Positions 23,362 to 32,997 of a DNA stretch of 64,000 bases are shown piece after piece; within the stretch, counting starts at the first letter, position 1, and every line of letters starts with the position of its first letter. The stretch lies in the NCBI RefSeq assembly GCF_025950525.1, contig NZ_JAPDGS010000003.1:124001-188000 (forward strand), in the 5' to 3' direction. The notes under the pieces are model-generated. The model did no database searches, was not told where the DNA came from, and saw only the letters and a list, made by a program, of their open reading frames with translations. The DNA comes from Stagnihabitans lacustris. GTDB lineage: Bacteria > Pseudomonadota > Alphaproteobacteria > Rhodobacterales > Rhodobacteraceae. Position numbers and translations under genes: made by a program.

Positions 23362-24317
23362 ACCGTTCCTTCCGCCCCTTGGCGGCCACCGCGGTGATCT
23401 TTCTGATCGCCTATGCCGCCGCCGCATTGCAGTTTCCGGGTCTGGTTTCGACCCGCGTTCTGGGCAATTTCCTGACTGATAACGCCTTTTTGGGTATCAC
23501 TGCGGTCGGCATGACCTTTGTGATCCTGTCGGGCGGCATCGACTTGTCGGTCGGCGCGGTCATCGGGTTCACCGGGGTTTTCGTCGCGGTCATGATCTCG
23601 TGGGGAGGCCTGCATCCCGTTCTGGCCTTTGCCATAGCCCTGACCGTGGCGGCGGCCTTTGGTGCGGCCATGGGCGCCGCGATCCACTGGCTTAGCGTGC
23701 CAAGCTTTATCGTCACGCTGGCGGGGATGTTCCTTGCACGCGGTGCGGCCTCGGTCATCTCGGCGGATTCCATCCCGATCAACCACGCGCTTTATGACTG
23801 GATCAGCCAGACCTATTGGAAAATGCCGGGTGGCGGTCGCATCAGCCTGATCGGCGGCCTTATGGTCCTGACCTTTGTCGTCGGGGCGCTTTTGGCCCAT
23901 CGCACCAAGTTCGGCGCCAATGTCTATGCGCTGGGTGGCAATGCCCATTCGGCGGAATTGATGGGCGTGCCGGTCGGGCGGACGACGGTGCTGATCTATA
24001 CGCTGTCCTCCACCCTTGCGGGGCTCTCGGGGATCGTGTTTTCGCTGTATACCCAGGCGGGCTATAGCCTAAGCGCGGTGGGGGTCGAACTGGATGCCAT
24101 CGGCGCGGTGGTCATTGGCGGCACGCTGCTGACGGGCGGATATGGCTTTGTCGCCGGCACCTTCATCGGGGTCATGCTGATGGGGCTGGTGCAGACCTAT
24201 ATCATCTTTGACGGGACGCTGTCGTCCTGGTGGACAAAGATTGTCATCGGCGTGCTTCTCTTTATGTTCATCCTGCTGCAAAGGCTGGTATTCCGGGCGC
24301 AAACCGCGCGGGGTTAA
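23358..24317 (+). CDS. yjfF: Sugar ABC transporter permease YjfF
   Basis: A 319-residue second permease, paralogous to the previous one. It has NAFLGITAVGMTFVILSGGIDLSVGAVIG, PSFIVTLAGMFLARG and the coupling-loop region YALGGNAHSAELMGVPV typical of RbsC-type permeases, then VVIGGTLLTGGYG (long motifs given in part only as landmarks). About nine membrane segments are predicted by eye. It begins within the stop of ytfT (ATGA) and ends 15 bases before the GntR-family regulator, so the regulator is likely part of the same transcript. Confidence 0.9.
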   Translation: MNRSFRPLAATAVIFLIAYAAAALQFPGLVSTRVLGNFLTDNAFLGITAVGMTFVILSGGIDLSVGAVIGFTGVFVAVMISWGGLHPVLAFAIALTVAAAFGAAMGAAIHWLSVPSFIVTLAGMFLARGAASVISADSIPINHALYDWISQTYWKMPGGGRISLIGGLMVLTFVVGALLAHRTKFGANVYALGGNAHSAELMGVPVGRTTVLIYTLSSTLAGLSGIVFSLYTQAGYSLSAVGVELDAIGAVVIGGTLLTGGYGFVAGTFIGVMLMGLVQTYIIFDGTLSSWWTKIVIGVLLFMFILLQRLVFRAQTARG

Positions 24318-24332
24318 GGGGACGAACACGGC

Positions 24333-25061
24333 ATGCCAGAGCCCGGACACCTGATCCGCTCCCTGACCGGGCGGCCGGCTGCGCGGAACTTCCATTCCTT
24401 CGTGATCAACGAAATCGGGATGGGGGTGGCCTCGGGCAGCTTTCCGGCGGGGTCGACCCTGCCGGGCGATGCCGAGATGATCGCGCGCTATGACGTCAGC
24501 CGCACCGTCCTGCGCGAGGCGGTCAAGACGCTGGAGGCCAAGGGTCTGGTCGAGGCCCGCGCCAAGGTCGGCACCCGCGTTCTGCCGCGCAACCGGTGGA
24601 ACCTGTTCGACCGGCAGGTGCTGTTCTGGATCTTTCACGCCGCGCCAGAGCCCGGGTTTACCGACGCCCTGCAAGAGGTCCGCGCGGGGCTGGAGATGCA
24701 GGCGGTGGCCCTGGCCGCCCGCCACGCCCATGCCGAACAGCTGCGGATGATGCGCTATTGGCTGGCTCAGGCGCAGATCTCGTCGGGGATGGTCGAAAAC
24801 TACGGGCTGGCGGTGTTCGAAATTCACCGTCTGGTGGCCGAGGCGAGTCAGAACCCGATCTTGCGGTCCTCGACGGGTCTGTCCGAATTCGCCCTTGCGC
24901 TGGCCTTGCGCGGGCAAATGGCGCAGGGCGAGGCCGACTTTGCGGGCGCCCGCACCGCCCACCACGAGGCGCTGATCGCCGCGCTGGACCAGGGTCAGGC
25001 GGATCAGGCCGGGGCGGCCATGGCGGCGCTTCTGGCCATCGACCGCGGCGAAAAAGCCTAA
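24333..25061 (+). CDS. GntR family (FadR/FCD subfamily) transcriptional regulator
   Basis: A 242-residue regulator. The N-terminal winged helix has FPAGSTLPGDAEMIARYDVS, RTVLREAVKTLEAKGLVEAR and VGTRVLP, the standard GntR pattern. The C-terminal all-helical FCD domain includes EVRAGLEMQAVALAARHA, a histidine in FEIHRLVAEASQNP and HHEALIAAL, positions that in FCD proteins usually coordinate a metal involved in acid or sugar-acid binding. It directly follows the furanose importer genes and precedes the RTX glycosidase by 136 bases, so it most likely controls this locus in response to an imported sugar or its catabolite. No convincing operator palindrome was found. Confidence 0.88.
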   Translation: MPEPGHLIRSLTGRPAARNFHSFVINEIGMGVASGSFPAGSTLPGDAEMIARYDVSRTVLREAVKTLEAKGLVEARAKVGTRVLPRNRWNLFDRQVLFWIFHAAPEPGFTDALQEVRAGLEMQAVALAARHAHAEQLRMMRYWLAQAQISSGMVENYGLAVFEIHRLVAEASQNPILRSSTGLSEFALALALRGQMAQGEADFAGARTAHHEALIAALDQGQADQAGAAMAALLAIDRGEKA

Positions 25062-25197
25062 ACTTTTCCGATAATTGACCCGTTCCGAAATTGCCTGACC
25101 TTCTAACGAAAGGTCGGCGGGCTGCCACAATTCGGCCACGGCCTCTCCTGCCCTGCGGCCCAGATTTGCCCCCGGATCAAACGGATTGGGGGCAGTC

Positions 25198-27231
25198 ATG
25201 GCGATCATCGAAAACACCACGCTTGCGGCGCTGACCACGCGCGGCGATGCGATCACCGCGCGGCATGTCGGGATGAACCTGACACAGGGCTATGAGCGCT
25301 TTGGCACCCTGCCATGGGAGAAGTTCGACGAGGTTCAGGCCCAGATCGGGTCCAAGCTGGTCCGCTTTCCAGGCGGGACCGAGGCCGAGACGCTGTTCGA
25401 CTATGCCAACCCCCAGGCGACTTCGGCGATGTCGCCCACGGGTCAGGTCATGAGCCTGACGACGCCGGCGCAATTCCTGGCCTATTGCAAGGCGACGGGC
25501 TCTCAGGCGACCATCGTTTTGAACACCGAACAGCTGTTGACCCATACCGCCTATGGCACGCGGGATTTCGATCCGGCCATGTCAGGGCTGGTGCGCAATT
25601 ATGTCCGCTATCTGCTGGACACGGCCGGTCCGGGCGGCATCGCGACCTTTGAGCTTGGCAACGAATACGCGGGCTATATGAACGCGGTCGAATATGGCAA
25701 GGTCGCCAGCGCCCTGGCCCTGATCGTCGACCAGGAGATCGACCGCTTTTACGACGCCCGCCCCGGCCTGGCAGCGCCGCGTCCCGATGTCGCGGTTCAG
25801 GTCTGGGTGGTCAGCGCCGGCGAAAGCTTTTCCATGACCGACCTTGCCGCGCGCAATCAGAACGTGATGGCGCAGTTCAACACCGCCGAACTGGCCTCTG
25901 TCACCGCCGCCACGACGCATTTCTATTACACCGAGGGCAAGTTTCTGGGTCAGGCCAATTCCCACACCTATGGCACGATCGCTTCGACCCTGGGCTATTC
26001 GATGGACCTGCTGAACGCTTGGTCCACCAAGGCCGGGCGCGCCTTGGACACGGTGGTTTCCGAATGGAACGTCCACTTCAAGGACCCGCAAAGCTTTGGC
26101 CTGCAACAGGTTCCGATCCTGCTGGAGATGTTTTCGGCGCTGGTCACTTTGGGTGTCGACGAGCTGGACATCTGGTCGACCATGTATAACGCCTCGGCGC
26201 TGGCGGATTACCGCGGCCAGCTTCAGGCCTCGGGCGCGCTGATGCAGATCATGGCGAAAGAGACCCTGGGGATGAAGGTCGCCGATGTGCCGGTGGCCTC
26301 GGCGCATTACGACATCCATGGGTTTTCGGATGGCGAAAAGACCTTGCTGTTCGTGTCGTCGCTGGTGGATGGCGCGTTGCAGATCAACATGAACCTGGCC
26401 AGCTATCTGGACCGGTTCGATGTGACCTCGGCCCGGGTGATCGCTGTCGATGCGGCGGGGGCGGATGGGGTTTACAAGACCTTTACCGGGCTGGCCCCCT
26501 GGGAAGAGCCCGATGCTCCGGTCCGGGTCACGGCGCAGAACCTGGCCTCGTTCCTGTCGGGCGGGGTCTATGCGGCGCAACTGGGCGCGCATGAGACGCT
26601 GGTGCTGCAGCTGACCAAGGCGCCGATCCGCATGGGGTCGATGGCGGCGGACAACATGACCGGCCTGGCCAATGCCAATGACCGGATCGACGCCATGGCC
26701 TCGAATGACAAGATTTACGGCCTGGGCGGGAATGACACGCTGTTGGGTGGGGTCGGCAATGACGGGATCTGGGGCGGTGACGGCGATGACCGGCTTTGGG
26801 GCGGACCTGGCAGCGACACGCTGACCGGCGGCGCCGGGGCCGATGTGATGGAGGGGCGCATCAACCCCGATGTGCTGTATGGCGAGGCGGGCGACGACTA
26901 TATCTCGGGCGGCGAGGGGCCGGATACTTTGTGGGGCGGCACGGGGGCGGATGCCTTTGTGTTTCGCGCCGGTGAAAGCGGCACCGACATCATCCGCGAC
27001 TTCCGCAAGGCCGATTTCGACTTCCTGATCTATGAGGGGGCTTCGGCCGTCACGGCTGCCAACTTTACGCTAGAGCGCAAGGTGGTGGCGGGGATCGGCG
27101 GGACCGGGGCGGAACTGCTGGTCCATTGGGGCGGGATTGGCGGGCCGGTGCTGGCCATCCTGCAGGACGGCGCGGGGATCACCGGATTGACGCTTCAGGA
27201 CGGAATGACGGGGGCGATGCTGACCCTGTAA
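25198..27231 (+). CDS. RTX-linked GH-A clan glycoside hydrolase (arabinofuranosidase-like)
   Basis: A 677-residue exported enzyme. Residues 20-400 resemble a TIM-barrel glycosidase of the GH51/GH30/GH79 kind: KLVRFPGGTEAE near the first strands, FELGNEYAG with probable acid/base Glu156, and VVSEWNVHF with probable nucleophile Glu289. Residues ~400-480 look like the C-terminal beta-sandwich of such enzymes. From about nucleotide 26680 to 26960 RTX nonapeptides (GGNDTLLGG and variants) follow, then an acidic segment AFVFRAGESGTDIIRDF, so type I secretion is expected; there is no signal peptide. ATG 25198 is preferred to TTG 25186. Placed after a furanose importer and its regulator, it probably releases furanosyl sugars outside the cell. 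Family assignment is by motif only. Confidence 0.78.
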   Translation: MAIIENTTLAALTTRGDAITARHVGMNLTQGYERFGTLPWEKFDEVQAQIGSKLVRFPGGTEAETLFDYANPQATSAMSPTGQVMSLTTPAQFLAYCKATGSQATIVLNTEQLLTHTAYGTRDFDPAMSGLVRNYVRYLLDTAGPGGIATFELGNEYAGYMNAVEYGKVASALALIVDQEIDRFYDARPGLAAPRPDVAVQVWVVSAGESFSMTDLAARNQNVMAQFNTAELASVTAATTHFYYTEGKFLGQANSHTYGTIASTLGYSMDLLNAWSTKAGRALDTVVSEWNVHFKDPQSFGLQQVPILLEMFSALVTLGVDELDIWSTMYNASALADYRGQLQASGALMQIMAKETLGMKVADVPVASAHYDIHGFSDGEKTLLFVSSLVDGALQINMNLASYLDRFDVTSARVIAVDAAGADGVYKTFTGLAPWEEPDAPVRVTAQNLASFLSGGVYAAQLGAHETLVLQLTKAPIRMGSMAADNMTGLANANDRIDAMASNDKIYGLGGNDTLLGGVGNDGIWGGDGDDRLWGGPGSDTLTGGAGADVMEGRINPDVLYGEAGDDYISGGEGPDTLWGGTGADAFVFRAGESGTDIIRDFRKADFDFLIYEGASAVTAANFTLERKVVAGIGGTGAELLVHWGGIGGPVLAILQDGAGITGLTLQDGMTGAMLTL

Positions 27232-27902
27232 CGCTCGGACTTCAGGCGCATCTGACGGCGCAGGCGGGCGATGGCTGCGGGCAGGGCGTCGAAGGGACAG
27301 GTCAGCATCAGGTCCTGCAGCGTGCCCCAGCTTTGGCTTTCGCGAAACAGGCTGGTGGCGGGATGGCTGGCAAAGGGCACCGCCACGGCGCGCAGCCGCG
27401 GGTTGCGCGCCATCAGCCAGCGCGTCGCGGCCTTGTCGTCGGGGTGATGCGGGTCATACAGGATCACGCCGCGGGGCAGGGCGCGCGTGGCCTGTTCGGC
27501 CCGCGCCTGCCAGCCGGGGGGCGGGTTGGTCGCGTAAATCTTGGCCGTCCGTGGCCAGCCCAAAGGCGCGGGAAACCGCGGCGAGACCATGATGACCTCG
27601 GTCGTTCCCAGGGCCGCCGCGAACAGCAGCGCGCCAAAGGCCCCCATCGAAATCCCCAGCGCCCGACCCGTCCCCGGTGTCAGGGCCAAAGCGGCCTCCA
27701 GATCAGGGCCAAGATACCAATCGTTGCCAGAGGTTTGCACATGGCAGGGCGCATAGCCCGCCGTCGTCGCCGTCTGGGGCAGGCGCACCGGGTCGAACCC
27801 GCGCCGCGCGGCGTCGAAATTGTCGAACGTCGCCCAAAGCGGGCCGCAGCCCTGTCGGGTGATGCGGATATGGGCGCCGTCAAACAGTCTTTGCGGGTCC
27901 AA
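27195..27902 (-). CDS. Alpha/beta-hydrolase-fold protein
   Basis: A 235-residue protein with a GISMGAFGALLFAAALG nucleophile-elbow motif (GxSxG), a later acidic segment YDPHHPDDKAATR and a histidine in PFASHPATS that could complete a Ser-Asp-His triad. No signal peptide or membrane helix is seen. Initiation is at TTG 27902, overlapping the end of the upstream glycosyltransferase gene by 23 bases, so the two are probably translated from one mRNA. Its 3' end overlaps the convergent RTX glycosidase gene by 37 bases. Relatives next to glycosyltransferases often act on glycans or their acyl groups, but the substrate here is unknown. Confidence 0.65.
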   Translation of the reverse strand: MDPQRLFDGAHIRITRQGCGPLWATFDNFDAARRGFDPVRLPQTATTAGYAPCHVQTSGNDWYLGPDLEAALALTPGTGRALGISMGAFGALLFAAALGTTEVIMVSPRFPAPLGWPRTAKIYATNPPPGWQARAEQATRALPRGVILYDPHHPDDKAATRWLMARNPRLRAVAVPFASHPATSLFRESQSWGTLQDLMLTCPFDALPAAIARLRRQMRLKSERYRVSIAPVIPS

Positions 27903-29108
27903 AGCTTTCCACCCAGTCGATCATCTGCGGCAAAAGGATGCGCTGATCATAGCGGTCAAGCGCGGTGCGGCGGGCGGAGATCCTGACGGCCTCATAGGCC
28001 TCGGGGCGGGCCAGCGCATCGGTCAGCTTGGCCGACCAACCCGGCACGTCAAAGAAATCGACCAGCGACCCGTTGACCCCGTCGCGGATCACCTCTGTCA
28101 CCGGGGCGGTGGCGCTGCCGATGACATGGGCGCCGGCCGACATGGCCTCGATCATCGACCAGGATAGCACGAAAGGATAGGTCAGATAGGCATGGGCGCG
28201 GGAGACCTGCATGATCGAAACGAACTGGTCATAGGGCACTTTCCCCATGAAATGCACGCGCGACATGTCCAGACGGTCTTGGACCTCGGACAGGATCAGG
28301 TCTTTCCAGCCCTTGCGATCCTTGGGCGCCGAGCCATAGCTGACCTCGTCGCCGCCGACGATCACCACCTGAGCCTGGGGCCTTGCGGCCAGAACCTCAG
28401 GCAGGGCGCGCATGAAGGTGTGATAGCCGCGATAGGGCTCCAGGTTGCGGTTCACAAAGGTCAGAACCTCGTCCCCGGCGCGCAGGATGCGGCCATCGGG
28501 AAGCGTCACCGCAGCCGCCGGGTTGGGCGTCATCACATCGGTGTTCACGCCGTCATGGATCACCTTGATCATCCGGCGCAGCGGGGGCGGAAAGGTCGAG
28601 GCCTGCCATTCGGTCGGCGCCAGCCCCGCATCGGCATGCAGCAGCGATTGCCCCAGATGCCCGGCGCGGCCCTGAGCAATCATCACCTGATCAAAGTTGG
28701 GCGGGTTGAATTCGGGGTCAAAGCCCACGTCGGCGCCGCGCCCACGATAGTAGAACTCGGCATAGATCAGCAGCTTGGCCTCGGGCCAGACCTCTTTCAG
28801 GAACAGCGTTTCACCCCAGCCGGAGTGGCCAAAGATCACATCAGGGACATAGCCCTTGGACTGCCGCAACTGCAGGCAGGCGCGGGCGACGGTGACACCG
28901 CGGTCGGACATCTGGGTGTAATTGCGGCCCAGACGAGTGACGGCCGGATCGACCTTGGGCGCCTCATGCTTGTATTTCAGCACCGGGATCGCGCTGTCGC
29001 GGGTGTTGGTGAAATCGGTCAGCGCCAGACACTCATGGCCGCGCTTTTTCATCTCGGGCGCAAGGTAAAGGTATTGCCCCGGGAAATTCTGGTGGACGAA
29101 AAGCAGTT

Positions 29109-29112
<4 letters not shown>
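27880..29112 (-). CDS. Glycosyltransferase (GT4-like)
   Basis: A 410-residue GT-B-fold enzyme. It opens with MKLLFVHQNFPGQYLYLAP, an N-terminal signature of GT4-family proteins, followed by IFGHSGWGETLFLKEVWP and VIHDGVNTDVMTP. The C-terminal nucleotide-sugar domain has FVNRNLEPYRGYHTFMRALP, VVIVGGDEVSYG and YPFVLSWSMIEAMSAGAHVIGS (given as landmarks), including the E-x7-E-like region. It would be cytoplasmic and act on surface glycans. The start ATG overlaps the stop of yejF (ATGA), so it may be cotranscribed with the peptide importer genes. Acceptor and donor are not predictable from the sequence. Confidence 0.82.
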
Positions 29113-30694
<1,582 letters not shown>

Positions 30695-30698
<4 letters not shown>

Positions 30699-31858
30699 CT
30701 GAAAGTCCGGCGCGGGTCAAAGGCATCGCGGACGCCTTCGAAGATGAAGATCAAAAGCGACAGCATCAGGGCCGAGGTGAAAAACGCGGTAAAGGCCAGA
30801 TGCCAGCCCTCCAGGTTGTTTTGCGCCTGCCGTGTCATTTCCCCAAGCGAGGGGTAAGCGGCGGGCAGGCCATAGCCCAGGTAATCCAGGCTGGTCAGCG
30901 ATCCGATGGCGCCGGTGACGACAAAGGGCATCATCGTGGTCGTCGAAATCGTCGCATTGGGCAGGATGTGGCGGAACAGGATCACCCAGCCCGGCACGCC
31001 AAGCGCCTTGGCCGCGCGGACATATTCGAAGTTGCGCACCCGCAGCGTTTCGGCCCGGACAAGGCCCACCAGGCCCATCCAGCCAAAGGCCACCATGATC
31101 GCGATAAGCAACCAGAAGCTCATGGAAAAGATCGAGGCCAGGAAGATGATCAGGTAAAGCTGCGGCGTCGAAGAGATCACCTCTAGCACGCGTTGAAGGA
31201 TCAGGTCGAACCGCCCGCCCAGGTAGCCTGACAAAGCCCCCACGATGACGCCGATGACCGAAGTGATGGCCGAGTAGATCAGGCCGAACGTGACCGAGAT
31301 GCGAAAGCCATAGATCGCGCGGGCCAGCACGTCGCGCGTCGTGTCATCGGTGCCCAGCCAATGCGTGCCGTCGGGCTTGGTCGGCGCGGCGGCCTCCAGG
31401 TCGTTGATCGTGTCATAGCTGAAAGGGATCGGCGCCCAGATGATGCGCCCCGGCTGGAACCCATCCAGCGCCGCGCCATAAGACCCGTCGGCCACCGTTG
31501 CCACGATATCTTCGGGCGTATCAAGGCAATCGACCGCGCCACCGGTCAGAATCAGGCATTGGACGACGGGGTCCTTGTAGCTTGCCTCGGTCTTGAAATC
31601 GCCGCCGAAGTCCTGTTCCGAATAGAACGACAGAAAGGGCGCGCGCCACTCGCCCTGGTATTGCACCGCCAAGGGCTTGTCATTGGCGATCAGCTCGGCA
31701 CAGAGCGACAGGCCGTAAAGGATGGAAAACAGGATCAGCGAGTAAAACGCCCGCTTGTTCGCCTTGAAGTTCCGCCAGCGGCGCTGGTTCAGGGTCAGCG
31801 GCTTCGTCGCGGGGGCCAGGGGGGGGGCCAGGGGGGGAGCCAGGGGGTCGATCTTCAT
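30695..31858 (-). CDS. yejE: Peptide ABC transporter permease YejE
   Basis: A 387-residue inner-membrane permease of the DppC/OppC family. After the N-terminal helix (FYSLILFSILYGLSLCAELIAN) there is a large periplasmic segment typical of YejE, ending in HWLGTDDTTRDVLARAIYGFR, then five helices and the coupling motif RAAKALGVPGWVILFRHILPN. The N-terminus contains a repeated Leu-Ala-Pro-Pro stretch encoded by tandem C-runs (see finding). It overlaps yejB upstream and yejF downstream by four bases each. Confidence 0.93.
31811..31847. repeat. Tandem G-runs in the start of yejE
   Basis: On the plus strand four G-runs of 5, 9, 7 and 5 bases (31811-31815, 31819-31827, 31831-31837, 31843-31847) are separated by CCA or AGCCA. 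They encode a repeated Leu-Ala-Pro-Pro stretch in YejE. The runs fit a G-quadruplex pattern and are slippage-prone. Confidence 0.7.
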
Positions 31859-32997
31859 TTCCGGGCCTCGAAGTCGATGCGCGGGTCGATCAGCATATAG
31901 GTCAGGTCGGATATCAGCGTGATCGCCATCCCCAAAAGCGTCGAGACATAAAGCGTCGCAAAGATGATCGGATAATCCCGCCCGACGATGGCGTTAAAGC
32001 CCAAAAGCCCCAGCCCATCCAGCGTGAAGATCTTTTCGATGAACAGCGACGACCCGAAGAAAACCCCGATAAAGGCCGCAGGAAAGCCCGCAATGACGAT
32101 CATCATGGCGTTGCGAAAGACATGACCATACAGAACCTGATGTTCCGACAGGCCCTTGGACCGGGCGGTCATCACATATTGCTTGCCGATCTCGTCCAGG
32201 AAGGAATTCTTGGTCAGCAGGGTCAGTGTCGTGAATGCGGTAATCAGCTGCGCCGTGACCGGCAAGACGATGTGCCACAGGTAGTCCAACACCTTGCCCA
32301 TCGGGGTCAGCTGGTCCCAGACCTCTTGGGGTGAGGTCAGGCCGACCAGGGGGAAGATGCGGAAAAACGACCCGCCCGCGAAAACGACCATCAGCATCAC
32401 CGCGAACAGCAGCGAGGGGATGGAATAGGCGGCGATGATGATGCCAGAGGTCCAGACGTCAAAGCTTGACCCGTTGCGCACGGCCTTGCGGATGCCCAAG
32501 GGGATCGAGATCAGATAGGCCAGAAGCGTCGACCACAGCCCCAGGGTGATCGACACCGGCAGCTTGTCGGCGATCAGGGTCATGACATTCTCGCCGCGGA
32601 AATAGCTCTCGCCGAAGTCGAAGGTCAGGTATTTCCCCATCATGATGAAGAACCGTTCGACCGCGCCGATCTTTTCCTTGCGGCAGGCCGTGTCCTTTAG
32701 CGTCGGGGTGCCGACAAAGCCGGTGTCGCAGACGATGCGGGCAAAGCCGAATTCGACCTCGATCTGGTCCAGGAACTCGGGCGGCAGACCGCGCGCGCCC
32801 TTGTAGCCGCCGGCTTCCTCGGTCGTCTCGGAGCCGCCTTGCAGCTTGTCGCTGGCCTCGCCCTCGCCTTCCAGCCGGGCCGAAAGCGTCTCGATCGGGC
32901 CACCGGGGACGGCCAGGGTCAGGGCAAAGTTGATCAGCATGACCCCGATCAGCGTCGGGATCATCAACAGGATGCGGCGCAGGATATAGGTCGGCAT
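31855..32997 (-). CDS. yejB: Peptide ABC transporter permease YejB
   Basis: A 380-residue inner-membrane permease of the DppB/OppB family. It begins MPTYILRRILLMIPTLIGVM, the characteristic first helix, followed by a long periplasmic insert (about residues 30-130) with two cysteines that is typical of YejB and absent from DppB. Later features are GLWSTLLAYLISIPLGIRKA and the coupling segment TARSKGLSEHQVLYGHVFRN. The start overlaps the yejA stop by one base (TGATG). It pairs with YejE to form the channel. Confidence 0.93.
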   Translation of the reverse strand: MPTYILRRILLMIPTLIGVMLINFALTLAVPGGPIETLSARLEGEGEASDKLQGGSETTEEAGGYKGARGLPPEFLDQIEVEFGFARIVCDTGFVGTPTLKDTACRKEKIGAVERFFIMMGKYLTFDFGESYFRGENVMTLIADKLPVSITLGLWSTLLAYLISIPLGIRKAVRNGSSFDVWTSGIIIAAYSIPSLLFAVMLMVVFAGGSFFRIFPLVGLTSPQEVWDQLTPMGKVLDYLWHIVLPVTAQLITAFTTLTLLTKNSFLDEIGKQYVMTARSKGLSEHQVLYGHVFRNAMMIVIAGFPAAFIGVFFGSSLFIEKIFTLDGLGLLGFNAIVGRDYPIIFATLYVSTLLGMAITLISDLTYMLIDPRIDFEARK

